A DNA stretch of 64,000 bases from Xiheicaenibacterium sp046351325 (GTDB lineage: Bacteria > Myxococcota_A > Polyangia > Polyangiales > Polyangiaceae), in NCBI GenBank assembly GCA_046351325.1, contig JAXLYR010000008.1, forward strand, positions 186,001-250,000, in the 5' to 3' direction. A model generated the notes under the pieces. That model did no database searches, was not told the DNA's origin, and worked only from the letters and a program-made list of their open reading frames with translations. Each line of letters begins with the position of its first letter. Within the stretch, counting starts at the first letter, position 1. This document shows positions 50,544-59,579 of the stretch, one piece after another. The translations under genes were made by a program, and so were the position numbers.

Positions 50544-52078
50544 CCTCGCGGCTCGCACCCCTCACTGCGGCGCTCGCCTGGGCGCTGTGCGGGTGCGACA
50601 GCGGGGCGAGTGCCCACTCCGGAGAGCCTGCAGATTCCCTAGCGAACGCGACGGCGCCGGCTGAGACGAGCGCCCCCGCGACGAGCGTCGCGAGCGCGAC
50701 GGCAGCGAGCGCGACCATCTCGTCGAGCGACGTCGCGGCCTCCGACGCTGTCGCGTCGAGCGCGTCGGGTCCTGCCGTCTCAGCGTCGGCGTCGACGTCC
50801 GCAGTCGCGTCTGCGAGCGCGTCGGCGAGCGCGCCCGTCGACCCGCTGATCATCACGCTGCCGCGCACTCCGCTCCAATACGACTTCGCCGCAAATCCGC
50901 AGCGCTTCACCGCGGCGTTCGACGGGAGCCTGCGATTCGGCATTTGGCTGCGTATGCTGGAGTTCTCGCGCGCGATGGGCGCCCAATACGCGAAGGCTCC
51001 GCACTTCACGTTCTTCGTGAACGCGTGCTTTTACACGACCGATCCGGGCGACAGCGACATCGGTAAGGCCATGTCCCGCAACGAGGTCCTCGTCAGGCGC
51101 GCGCTGACGCAACAAGCGATCAACGAGGGCCACGACATCGGGGATCACAGCATGGGGCACCACGACGGCCGCAACTTCACGCGGGAGGACTGGCTCGCCG
51201 AGTTCGGTCGCTTTCACGCCGTTATGGATGAGGCCCTCTTCGAGCCGGTGCTCGACGAGGCAGGCGTCCCTGTATTTCCACGGTTCGCGCCGCTCGAGGG
51301 GGCGGCCGCGCGCTCGGCTGGGGCCGCCTGCGAGACCGCGACCGACTGCGACTCGGGGCTTTGTGTCGCGCCGACGCCCACCGTCCACGTGTGCACTGAG
51401 CCTTGCAACGCGAAGCGGAAATGCCCGACCGGCATGGCCTGCGGTGGGGCGATGTTCCAGACGGACACTGATGTCTGTTTGCCTGTCCCCACCAAGAAGA
51501 TCGAGCTCGACGGCAAGGTCCTCTTCGACTCTCGCGGGGACCCGAACCTCAAGCACCCGCGCCTGAAGCGATATCGGATCATCGGATTTCGAGCTCCCTA
51601 TTTGGCGGCGAACAACGCCCTCTATTCGGCGCTCGCCGAGCTCGGTTATCGATTCGATACCAGCATGTCGACGGGCCCCGAGCCCCCGTTTTTCCTCGGG
51701 CCGCCCGCGACGGAAGACGGGACTCCCCGCCCGAAGATCCTGGAGCTCGCGCTCATCCTGCACGAGGGCGCGCTCACCATGCCGATGGATTACAACTACG
51801 AGAAGCTCCACGGCACCTACGAGCGGATGGTCGGCGACTACGAGAACGCGCTCGTCGCCTCCTTCGCGAAGGGGCATTTGCCCTTCAACGTCGGTCACCA
51901 TTTCGCGCCCTACAACGAGGGCGCTTATCTCACGGCGTTGGAGCACACTGTCGAGTTCGCCTTACAGGGTTGTCCCGACAGCGCCGGCGCGGCGCGGTGC
52001 GCTGGCGCCGAGGTCGTGTCCTTCCGCGAGCTCGAGTCGCTCATTGCGGGGGCGGCCCGCTCTTCCGCTCCGCGCTGA
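50540..52078 (+). CDS. polysaccharide-deacetylase-like lipoprotein with Cys-rich insert
   Basis: A 512-residue lipoprotein (LCGC lipid site, GTG start) with a Ser/Ala linker. A NodB-like domain follows: FDGSL where the family has TFDDG, DHSMGHHDG (metal His pair), and GFRAPYL (R-x-PY motif). Between motifs 2 and 3 lies a ~60-residue insertion with eight cysteines (CETATDCDSGLC ... DVCLP), like the Cys-rich modules of the 27-kb lipoprotein. The changed first motif leaves the metal site uncertain. Its end overlaps the POTRA gene end by 38 bases. Confidence 0.78.
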   Translation: MTSRLAPLTAALAWALCGCDSGASAHSGEPADSLANATAPAETSAPATSVASATAASATISSSDVAASDAVASSASGPAVSASASTSAVASASASASAPVDPLIITLPRTPLQYDFAANPQRFTAAFDGSLRFGIWLRMLEFSRAMGAQYAKAPHFTFFVNACFYTTDPGDSDIGKAMSRNEVLVRRALTQQAINEGHDIGDHSMGHHDGRNFTREDWLAEFGRFHAVMDEALFEPVLDEAGVPVFPRFAPLEGAAARSAGAACETATDCDSGLCVAPTPTVHVCTEPCNAKRKCPTGMACGGAMFQTDTDVCLPVPTKKIELDGKVLFDSRGDPNLKHPRLKRYRIIGFRAPYLAANNALYSALAELGYRFDTSMSTGPEPPFFLGPPATEDGTPRPKILELALILHEGALTMPMDYNYEKLHGTYERMVGDYENALVASFAKGHLPFNVGHHFAPYNEGAYLTALEHTVEFALQGCPDSAGAARCAGAEVVSFRELESLIAGAARSSAPR

Positions 52079-52901
52079 ACCTCAAGACGGCCTGATCAGG
52101 CCGGTCCGCGACCTCGATTGGGTCGTAGTAGAACTCGTAATCCGGGTGAGCCCGCCCGAGCGCCGCGCGCGCGGCCTCGATCTTCGACTGTTGCCAAGTG
52201 TCGCCGACCTTCAGCTCGGCGGGCGCGGTCGCCGCGAGGCCCTCGACCTCGATTCCGGCGATCGAGACGACGCGCCCAGCGAAGACGACGAGGAACAGAT
52301 CGAGCGCGTCGGCGGCCTTGTCGGACGAGTCCGTGTGATAGCCGACGCTGGCAAAGGCATATCCGGCTTCGCGGTAGAGGTCTTTGAGCCGAGCCATCGC
52401 CGCGCTGAGCCGCTCATTCGAATACCAAGCACCCGGGACGAGCTCCGGAACGCTCGCGGGCGGCTCCATGGCGCGCGGCGGCTGGGCCCCGTCCACGATT
52501 GGAGTCTGACCGACCTCGATCAGGATTCGCCCGAGTCGATATCGCTGTCCCTCGGTGACCTGGAATCTCAAGGTCAGGACCTTGCGGTCTCTGGAGAGGA
52601 CGCGCTCGGGCTCTCGGACTTTGGCGTTGGGAAAGCCGTTGTCGCGATAGAGGGCCAGGAGCTCGCGCTGAGCCTCGTAGAGCTCGCCGTTTGCTCCGAC
52701 GTAATACGCGAGCGGCCCCTGGTCGACGCGGACACCGTCGAGCGCGGCAAGCCGCGGCACGTCTCTGACCGAGTGAACCTGCGCCCCGACGAGCTCGACG
52801 GAGAGCGTCACGGGCGAGCAAGGTGGCAGCGTCGATGGGCCACACGCCGCGAAGAGCGATATCGAGAGCGACAGTACGACGCAGCGTTGGAGCGCACTCA
52901 C
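52041..52901 (-). CDS. POTRA-domain lipoprotein
   Basis: A 286-residue lipoprotein (SISLFAAC) with three POTRA-like repeats in the pattern of BamA/TamA-type periplasmic domains (ALYRDNGFPNAKV, LKDLYREAGYAFASV, and the strands between). It has no barrel domain, so it may bind an outer-membrane barrel partner or nascent protein in the periplasm. Partner not in the window. Divergent from the CoA-binding gene. Confidence 0.72.
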   Translation of the reverse strand: MSALQRCVVLSLSISLFAACGPSTLPPCSPVTLSVELVGAQVHSVRDVPRLAALDGVRVDQGPLAYYVGANGELYEAQRELLALYRDNGFPNAKVREPERVLSRDRKVLTLRFQVTEGQRYRLGRILIEVGQTPIVDGAQPPRAMEPPASVPELVPGAWYSNERLSAAMARLKDLYREAGYAFASVGYHTDSSDKAADALDLFLVVFAGRVVSIAGIEVEGLAATAPAELKVGDTWQQSKIEAARAALGRAHPDYEFYYDPIEVADRPDQAVLRFSAERKSGPPPQ

Positions 52902-52967
52902 CCAGGTATGGGTATCAAGGCCGAGCCGGGTGCAAAAGGGTGGTAGCGACAGCGGGGCCCGCGCGAT

Positions 52968-53426
52968 ATGCCTCTACGCATGGCCAAGGTTCTAGAGGAC
53001 AACGCGGAGATCGCGGCGCTGCTCGCTTCGTCGAAGACCATCGCGGTGCTCGGCATCAAGACCGAGGCGCAAGCCGATCAGCCCGCGTTTTATGTCCCAG
53101 TCGCCGCCCAGGCCGCCGGATACCGGGTTATTCCGGTGCCGGTCTATTACCCCGAGGTCACGACGATCCTCGGTGAGCCCGTCTTTCGCTCGGTCGCCGC
53201 GATCGGCGCGGGCAAAGTCGATATCGTCGACGTGTTCCGCAAGCCCTCGGACTTGGCAGCTCACCTCGACGATCTGATCGCGGCGCGCCCGCGGGCCGTT
53301 TGGCTGCAGCTCGGCATTCGCAACGAGGCCTTCGCTGCGGCGCTCGTGAAGGCGGGGATCGACGTCGTCGAGGATCGCTGCCTGCTCGTCGAGCTCCGGC
53401 GGACCGGCGCGCGAGCCGCCGGATGA
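52968..53426 (+). CDS. CoA-binding domain protein
   Basis: A 152-residue CoA_binding_2 (YccU-like) Rossmann protein: TIAVLGIK, YVPVAAQAAGYRVIPVPVYYPE, VDIVDVFRKPSDL, WLQLGIRNEAFA. These bind CoA or a nucleotide cofactor; the role is not established. An ATG at 52980 is possible. It overlaps the aspartic protease start (ATGA). Confidence 0.82.
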   Translation: MPLRMAKVLEDNAEIAALLASSKTIAVLGIKTEAQADQPAFYVPVAAQAAGYRVIPVPVYYPEVTTILGEPVFRSVAAIGAGKVDIVDVFRKPSDLAAHLDDLIAARPRAVWLQLGIRNEAFAAALVKAGIDVVEDRCLLVELRRTGARAAG

Positions 53427-54361
53427 GGTCGCTCCTCGCGTGCGCGGTCCTGGCCCTGATCGGGTGCGCTCGAGAGGCTGCGCCGTGTGAGGTCTCGTTT
53501 CCTCGGCGCGCCCCGCCGACCAGCGCGGCGCAGCTCGTCCCCCTTACGACGTTTGGTGGCGAGTCCGTCCCTACGACGACAGCTTGGGTCGGTGACGCAC
53601 AGCTTCGCGTCGTGCTCGACACGGGCGCCAACATGCACCTGCTCGGCGCGGGAGTTTCCTTCTATCTCGGCCTCCCGGAGGCCAAGCTCGACGGTGGCGA
53701 CGTGCCCGCAACGGACGTCGTCGGGGCCCACGGTGAGCAGGCCGATGGCCTGCAATTTCTCGAGCCGCTCGAGCTCTCGCTCGACCTCGTCGGGCTCTCG
53801 TCCGTGCAGCCGATGCTGAAGGGCGACGCGCTCTGGTTCGAGTCGCTCGGGGTCGCGGGGTTCGTCTCTCCGCAGCGGCTCGTCCCCGAGGACGCGACCT
53901 TGGTGATCGAGCCCGAGCGCGGGGTGGTCCGCGTGGTTCGTGGCGACGAGCGCGCGGCGGCGTTCGCGGGCGCTATGGATTTAGTAGCAGTGTGTCCGTC
54001 CTCCGATGGGGTGCCGCTCTTCGCGGCCGACCTCACCATCGCAGGCGCGCCCGCACGACTCTTCGTCGACACGGGCGCCGACATCACGGTCGTCGGGGAG
54101 GGCAGCGAGGTCGACCGCGCGCTCGCGAACGAGCCTTCGAACAAGGTTTTGTCGCAGTCGATCGACATTCGAGCGGAGGGCCGCGAGGTCGCCGATCAAC
54201 CCGTGCGCTTCGGAACGTTCGAGACCAAGGCGAAGGTCCGCGTGAGCCCGATCAAGTCGCGAGGGACGTGCGCCGTGTCGGGCTCCTTGGGGTACAACTT
54301 CCTCCGCAGGTGCTCGCTCGTCGTCGATCGTCGACGCGCCGGGCTCCGCTGCCCCGGATAG
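53423..54361 (+). CDS. retropepsin-like lipoprotein with two DTGA motifs
   Basis: A 312-residue lipoprotein (MRSLLACAVLALIGC). It has two aspartic-protease motifs, VLDTGAN (Asp66) and FVDTGAD (Asp216), each followed by the hydrophobic-hydrophobic-Gly pattern of clan AA peptidases. One chain with two retropepsin-like lobes, about 150 residues apart, could pair internally like pepsin. The start overlaps the CoA-binding gene stop. Substrate unknown; the tail has a Cys-rich end. Confidence 0.78.
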   Translation: MRSLLACAVLALIGCAREAAPCEVSFPRRAPPTSAAQLVPLTTFGGESVPTTTAWVGDAQLRVVLDTGANMHLLGAGVSFYLGLPEAKLDGGDVPATDVVGAHGEQADGLQFLEPLELSLDLVGLSSVQPMLKGDALWFESLGVAGFVSPQRLVPEDATLVIEPERGVVRVVRGDERAAAFAGAMDLVAVCPSSDGVPLFAADLTIAGAPARLFVDTGADITVVGEGSEVDRALANEPSNKVLSQSIDIRAEGREVADQPVRFGTFETKAKVRVSPIKSRGTCAVSGSLGYNFLRRCSLVVDRRRAGLRCPG

Positions 54362-54363
54362 AC

Positions 54364-54936
54364 ATGTCGATCAAGACGCAGTGGGCTCTCCTCTTCGGGT
54401 TCGCAGCCGCGACGTTGTTGGGGTGCGCCGCGAAGAACGACGCGGACGATGGCCGACCGAGCGCGAGCGCGACCGCGACCACCAGCGCGACCGTGAGCTC
54501 GAACCCAGCCGATCCGCCGAGCTCGGCAAGCCCCGCAGTATCGGCGAGCGCGCCGACAGCAAGCCAAACCGCATCGTCGAGTCCAGCCATGAGCAGCAGT
54601 CCCGAGCCGTCGATCCCCGATGTCTTCGAGTCGAGCGCGACCGTGTTGCGCGACCTCGGCGGTACCTATTTGTGTGATCAACGCATCTATCCCGCAGGCC
54701 GCGGCCCGCACATCTCGGCATGGGAGTGGGCGTTCAAGCTCTCGCCGGACGAGCTCGCGAAGAAGCTCGCGGCGAAGCTCCCAGGCGCAGAGAGAGAGGG
54801 CATGACCTTCCGCTACTCGAGCGCCGGCGAGGTGAAGGCCGTCATCGACGTCCGCGCCGCGAGCCAGGGCTCGATGCTCAAATGCGCGAACGTCCCGCCG
54901 AACACGAAGTCATTCGTGGTGGCGTCGCACCTCTAG
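54364..54936 (+). CDS. lipoprotein with Ser/Ala-rich linker
   Basis: A 190-residue lipoprotein (lipobox TLLGC), a ~60-residue Ser/Ala/Thr linker, then a small folded part with two Cys (YLCDQRIY, LKCANVPP). No family recognised. It follows the aspartic protease by two bases and is likely co-expressed. It converges with the DUF2252 gene with no gap. Confidence 0.62.
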   Translation: MSIKTQWALLFGFAAATLLGCAAKNDADDGRPSASATATTSATVSSNPADPPSSASPAVSASAPTASQTASSSPAMSSSPEPSIPDVFESSATVLRDLGGTYLCDQRIYPAGRGPHISAWEWAFKLSPDELAKKLAAKLPGAEREGMTFRYSSAGEVKAVIDVRAASQGSMLKCANVPPNTKSFVVASHL

Positions 54937-56130
54937 TCAACCCGCCAAGCGCGCGAACGCCAGATACGTCGCCTCGAAGACGCCCGCGAGGTAGACGGCG
55001 CGATCGACGATCTCCTCGTGATCGCGGGGCACGGGGAGCGGCTCGCTGTTTTGCATTCCGGCGTCTCGCGCGTGGGCTCGACCGAGGAGCCCGCCGACGA
55101 CGCGCGCGACACCCGAGAGCTTCGGGCCGACGGTGAGCGTGGTCAGATCCAGCTTGTCTTCTTCGGGGCAGAGCTTGCGACCGACGAGCGATCCGACTGG
55201 GGTCGGCCCGAGCGCTGCGAGCTGACGCGGCGGCTTGGCGACGAGCGCGCACGCTGCTCCGACGACACGCGCGCTCGCGTCCATCGAGCTCGGGGAGGTC
55301 GCGAGGACGTCGGGGGCTGCTGGCGCAGCCTCCTTCAATTCGAACATCCGCATCGTGTTCTCTTGGTCCGCGACGAGGAACGCGATGCGGCGCCGCCCGA
55401 TGCTGCCGTTGCCCGCGACGCGGCGCGCGGCGTCCACGAGCCGCCAGCTCTTCGCGTGGGGTGGGACGCGCTCGGCGAGCGCGACCCGATAGCGGTCGAC
55501 GAGCGACTCGATGTTCTGTTGCTCGTCCGCGGTCATCTCTTGGTAGCGCTCGCCGCGCACGAAGCGCCTGCGCCCGTCCACGATCGGCGCGCGCGACTCG
55601 ATCAGGTCTTTGCGGGTGCGCTTGCGAGCGCGATCGCAGAGATCGGTGATGGGCTTGGGCGGCGCTGCGACGGGCGCCCCGGAGAGGACCTCGTCGTACG
55701 CGCCGAGGAGCTCACCCACGACCGAGAGAGCCTCGGCGGCGGTGCCCGAGAACGCGCGCGCCGCGAGCAGCACGCTGACCGAGACCCGCAGCCGATCGAG
55801 GGCGTACTCGCCGATCGAAGCGTCGTCGAAGTCGTTGAGGTCGAAGACGACCTCGTCGGCGTCGTTGCGGTAAGCGCCGATGTTCTCGAGGTGCATGTCG
55901 CCGACGATGTGGCCCACGGGGCCGGGCGCTGGCGCGAGCGCGGGCTCGGCGCGGAGCATCTCGTAGAAGAGCCGCGCGCTCCCGCGGAAGAAGCCGAGCG
56001 GGCTCGCGCCGAGCTTCTTGAGCTTGCGCGCCGACAAAAAGGCGTCGCCGCCGATGACCGCGCGGTCGAGCTCGAGCTGACGCCGCGCGAGGGTGAAGGC
56101 GTCGAGCGGCCCGCGCGTGCCCTGCCTCAC
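54937..56130 (-). CDS. DUF2252 kinase-like-fold protein
   Basis: A 397-residue DUF2252 protein. The motifs GDMHLENIGA and VFDLNDFDDA match the catalytic-loop and metal-loop positions of aminoglycoside/choline-kinase-like folds, so ATP-dependent phosphotransfer is plausible but unproven. Start overlaps the lipoprotein stop (GTGA). Confidence 0.82.
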   Translation of the reverse strand: MRQGTRGPLDAFTLARRQLELDRAVIGGDAFLSARKLKKLGASPLGFFRGSARLFYEMLRAEPALAPAPGPVGHIVGDMHLENIGAYRNDADEVVFDLNDFDDASIGEYALDRLRVSVSVLLAARAFSGTAAEALSVVGELLGAYDEVLSGAPVAAPPKPITDLCDRARKRTRKDLIESRAPIVDGRRRFVRGERYQEMTADEQQNIESLVDRYRVALAERVPPHAKSWRLVDAARRVAGNGSIGRRRIAFLVADQENTMRMFELKEAAPAAPDVLATSPSSMDASARVVGAACALVAKPPRQLAALGPTPVGSLVGRKLCPEEDKLDLTTLTVGPKLSGVARVVGGLLGRAHARDAGMQNSEPLPVPRDHEEIVDRAVYLAGVFEATYLAFARLAG

Positions 56131-56714
56131 GGAGCTGCTCGCTTCGTGTATTCGCAGCTCGGTGGCTCGACGAGCGCGCCTTTGCGGAAGGCGAACTCGA
56201 GCGGGAAGGTCTCACCGGGGCCGCGCTCGGTGCCGTCCGTTAGTTTGAGGGCCAAAGTTTCTCCCTCGAGGGCCCACGTGCCCTTGCGGTCGACGATCCC
56301 CGACCACACGCACTTGCGATCTTTGGGGCACGGCGAGACGAGATCGCGCGCGTCGAATTTCCCCTCTTTGGTGAAGGTCAGGATGCGCTCGTAGGTGCGC
56401 TTGCCGCAGAGCGAGTTGGTCCACGAGCCGACGACGGCCTGAGCCTCGGGTGAAGCGGAGGTCGAGGCCGACGCGGTCGCGCTCGTCGAAGCGGTCGCGC
56501 TCGCCGGAGAGGAGGCCGACGCCGATGCGGTGCTCGCGCTCGAGGAGGGCGCCGAGGACGCGCTGGCCGCAGCCGTTGCTCTCGTCGTGGCGCTCGCGCT
56601 CGTCGTGGGGTTGTCGGACTTCGAACTCTGGGAGCTGCACCCGACGCCGAGGAGCAAGCTGCCGACGGCGAGGAGGCTCGTGGCCCGACGTGCGGTCGAG
56701 ATCATGAGGTCCAT
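56127..56714 (-). CDS. lipoprotein with Ser/Ala linker and beta domain
   Basis: A 195-residue lipoprotein (LLLGVGC), a ~60-residue Ser/Ala/Thr linker, then a beta-rich domain with three Cys (SLCGKRTY, SPCPKDRKCVWSG). No family recognised. Co-translated with the DUF2252 gene. An ATG three codons in (56705) is possible. The 168-base gap upstream contains an A-rich block. Confidence 0.62.
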   Translation of the reverse strand: MDLMISTARRATSLLAVGSLLLGVGCSSQSSKSDNPTTSASATTRATAAASASSAPSSSASTASASASSPASATASTSATASASTSASPEAQAVVGSWTNSLCGKRTYERILTFTKEGKFDARDLVSPCPKDRKCVWSGIVDRKGTWALEGETLALKLTDGTERGPGETFPLEFAFRKGALVEPPSCEYTKRAAP

Positions 56715-56782
56715 CTACCACGCGAGGGCCTTCGGCGTAGCCTCGGCAAGGGCGGTGGGTCTTCGCGCTGAAGGGTGCAGAC

Positions 56783-56803
56783 TCTCCCCAAATAAAAAAA
56801 ATT
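56783..56803. promoter_or_regulatory. A/T-rich block in the divergent gap
   Basis: A run of A and T bases (AAATAAAAAAAATT) stands out in 70% GC DNA, midway between the lipoprotein start (56714) and the VIT-vWA start (56883). This fits an UP-element-like or promoter-adjacent site. Confidence 0.3.
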
Positions 56804-56882
56804 CCGGAGCGCTGTCACTGAACCGCGCGCCTCTCCGTTGGCCGCACGAAACCCAACGCTGCGACCCCATGGAGAATCGACA

Positions 56883-59558
56883 ATGACCCAAATCGTGAGC
56901 CCCCGTCTTCCGCGTGTCTCGAGCCACCTCGTCGAGGACACGGCGACCTTGCCCCTCGAGAGCGCCCGCCTCGAGATCGACGCGAGCGCCGGTCTCGCGC
57001 GCGTACGCCTCGTGCAGCGCTTCGTGAACCGTCACAGCGAGCCGCTCAGCGTCACGTACAAGCTGCCGCTGCCTCACGACGCGGCCGTCGGTGGGTTCGC
57101 GTTCCGCCTCGGCGAGCGCCGGATCGTCGGTAAAATCCAAGGGAAGAACGAAGCGCGCGAGACGTACGAGCGCGCGATCGTCGAGGGCCGGAGCGCGGCG
57201 CTGCTCGAGCAGGAGCGCTCGAGTTTGTTCACGCAGGAGATCGGCAACATCCCGCCGATGACGGCGGTCGAGGCCGAGATCGACATCGATCAGCGGCTGA
57301 TCTGGTCGAGCGAGGGCGCGTGGGAGCTCCGCTTTCCGCTGACGAACGCGCCGCGGTACCTCGGCGGGCCCGAGCACGACGTGCCCGGCGACGTGACGAT
57401 CACCGCGGCCGAGGGCGGCATCGCCGCGCGCGCCTCGCTCACGATGAGCATCCGCGACGCGATCGACGCGTCTCGCTCGCCCGAGTCTCCGTCTCACCCG
57501 CTCGTGTGCGTCCGCGCGAAGGACGGGTTCTCCGTCGAGCTCGGCGCGGGCAATCGCTGCGAGCTCGATCGCGACATCGTCGTGCGCTGGCCGGTCGCGG
57601 AGCTCACGGCGCGCGTCAGCTTGGACGTCGCGCGCCCCGCCGCCGACGCGCCGCGCGCTGACAGTTCGTTCGGTCTCTTGACCATCGTCCCGCCCAAGCC
57701 CGAGGCGAAGGCCAAGCGCGCGAGCCGCGATCTCACGCTGCTGCTCGACACGAGCGGCTCGATGTCGGGCGCGCCGCTCGAGCAGGAAAAGCGGATCGCT
57801 TGCGCGCTCATCGACACGCTCGGAGACGACGATCAGCTCGAGATCATCGAGTTCGCGGACGCGCCGCGCGCGTTCAAGTCGGGGCCCGCGCGCGCCACGA
57901 AGGACCTGCGCCGCGACGCCATCAAGTGGGTGAAGAAGCTCGTCGCCTCGGGCGGGACCGAGATGGTGAGCGGCGTCCGCGAGGCCATGCGGACGCTGCG
58001 CGCGGGCTCGCAGCGACAGGTGGTCCTCATCACGGACGGCCTCGTCGGCTTCGAACGGCAGATCGTCACGACGCTGCTCGCGTCGCTCCCCGCGAGCGCG
58101 CGCTTCCACGCAGTCGGCGTCGGCTCCGCGGTGAATCGCTCGCTGGTCGCGCCGCTCGCCCGCGCTGGCCGCGGCATCGAGGTGATCGTCGGCCTCGGTG
58201 AAGATCCCGAGCGCGCGGCCGCGCGCCTCACGGCCGCGACGGACGCGCCCGTGCTGCTCGACGTCGTCGTCGAGGGCCCCGCGGTGAAGCGCGTCGTGCC
58301 CGAGCGCCTCTCGGCCGTGCACGCCGGTGCGCCGATGCTCGTCGGCGTCGAGCTCGACCCGGCCGGCGGTGAGGTCGTCGTGCGCGGTCGCACCGCGGAC
58401 GGCGCGTTCGTGCGACACGTCCGCGTCGCGCCGGTCGAGCGCGGCGAGGGTCGCAGCGCGGTTACAAAGCTGTTCGCACGCGAGCTCGTCGAGGATCTCG
58501 AGATGAAGCTCTCCGCCGGCGAGGCCGCGTCGAGCATCGATCGACAGATCGAGGAGGCCGGTCGATCCTTCGCGATCGCGACGCGCCTCACGTCGTGGGT
58601 CGCGGTGAGCGAGGAAATCACGGTCGATCCGAACGGTCCCTCGCGCAAGACGACGCAGCCGAACGCCCTCCCGTTCGGGGTCGACGCGGTGGGCGTGGGG
58701 CTGCGACCGGCCGCGCCCGGCAACGCGCCGATGCTCGGTGGCTTCATGCCCGCACAGCCAGTGCTCTCCGCTGCGCCCGCGCCGGCGTCCGAGGCGATCT
58801 TCGAGGCCGAGCGCGACGCGGGTGCAGGGTTCGGCTTCGCGCCGCCCGCGATGGGCGTCGCTGGGCCGCGAACGGGCGCGCCCCCGCCTTCGGCGTCCCT
58901 ACCGCCATCGATGGCCCCGTTGCCCGCCGCGCCGATGCGCTCGCGCGGCTTCATCGCTCCGCAGCCGAAGAGCGAGTCGAAGAAGTTGGGGGGAGCGGGG
59001 GGCGAACCGAGCCCCCCGAACAAAGTGGCTCGTGAAGAGGCTGCGCCTCGCGACGAGCGCTCCAAGGAGAAGGCTCGCAAGATGGACGCAGCGGACGATC
59101 GCGCGAGGGCCGACGAGAGCGTCTCGCGCGGGCCGAGCGCGCCCGCTCCGGAGAGCGCCGCGGAGGGCTTCTTCGGGCGCGTGAGCCGCCGCATGAAGGA
59201 GCTCTTCAGCTCGGACGAGCCGGTCGAGCGAGTCGAACAAGAGGAGGCGAAGCCCGCCGAACCCGAGCGCGCCGCGACGCTGCGCGGTCGACTCGTCGCC
59301 ACCGAGAAGGGCCTCGTGATGGTCGAAATCACGGTCTCCGACGGGGTCTTCGAACTCGCGTACGACGGCGCCGAGGCTGAGCTCACGCTCGACGACGGGC
59401 GCGTCGTGAAGGCGACGATCCGCCTCGAGCGCAGCACGCGCGCTGGGCTCTACGGCGACGGCCTCACCGTGCGCATCGCGCTCACGCTCGAACAGGGTGC
59501 GCACGCGCGGTCCGCGCGCTTGCGGTTCGCCTCCGGTATCTCGCTCAGCGCGAGCTGA
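56883..59558 (+). CDS. VIT and von Willebrand factor A domain protein
   Basis: Start ATG 56883 with GGAGA eight bases upstream. Residues ~20-130 are a VIT domain (KGKNEARETYERAIVEGR, SSLFTQEIGNIPPM), residues ~280-460 a vWA with MIDAS DTSGS (Asp289-Ser293) and GGTEM, as in inter-alpha-trypsin-inhibitor heavy chains. A long Pro/Gly/Ala-rich region and a small C-terminal beta domain follow. No signal peptide is evident, unlike many relatives. Length 891. It heads a unit with a sigma factor, a small protein and BrkB. Confidence 0.88.
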   Translation: MTQIVSPRLPRVSSHLVEDTATLPLESARLEIDASAGLARVRLVQRFVNRHSEPLSVTYKLPLPHDAAVGGFAFRLGERRIVGKIQGKNEARETYERAIVEGRSAALLEQERSSLFTQEIGNIPPMTAVEAEIDIDQRLIWSSEGAWELRFPLTNAPRYLGGPEHDVPGDVTITAAEGGIAARASLTMSIRDAIDASRSPESPSHPLVCVRAKDGFSVELGAGNRCELDRDIVVRWPVAELTARVSLDVARPAADAPRADSSFGLLTIVPPKPEAKAKRASRDLTLLLDTSGSMSGAPLEQEKRIACALIDTLGDDDQLEIIEFADAPRAFKSGPARATKDLRRDAIKWVKKLVASGGTEMVSGVREAMRTLRAGSQRQVVLITDGLVGFERQIVTTLLASLPASARFHAVGVGSAVNRSLVAPLARAGRGIEVIVGLGEDPERAAARLTAATDAPVLLDVVVEGPAVKRVVPERLSAVHAGAPMLVGVELDPAGGEVVVRGRTADGAFVRHVRVAPVERGEGRSAVTKLFARELVEDLEMKLSAGEAASSIDRQIEEAGRSFAIATRLTSWVAVSEEITVDPNGPSRKTTQPNALPFGVDAVGVGLRPAAPGNAPMLGGFMPAQPVLSAAPAPASEAIFEAERDAGAGFGFAPPAMGVAGPRTGAPPPSASLPPSMAPLPAAPMRSRGFIAPQPKSESKKLGGAGGEPSPPNKVAREEAAPRDERSKEKARKMDAADDRARADESVSRGPSAPAPESAAEGFFGRVSRRMKELFSSDEPVERVEQEEAKPAEPERAATLRGRLVATEKGLVMVEITVSDGVFELAYDGAEAELTLDDGRVVKATIRLERSTRAGLYGDGLTVRIALTLEQGAHARSARLRFASGISLSAS
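58995..59020 (+). repeat. in-frame GC hairpin repeat, copy 2
   Basis: CGGGGGGC and GCCCCCCG form an eight-base stem with a loop of about seven, inside the VIT-vWA gene. ACCGAGCCCCCCGAA is identical to the copy in the CASTOR-like gene and again encodes PSPPN in the same frame. Confidence 0.55.
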
Positions 59559-59579
59559 GCCGCTACGCTCGCCGGCGTG

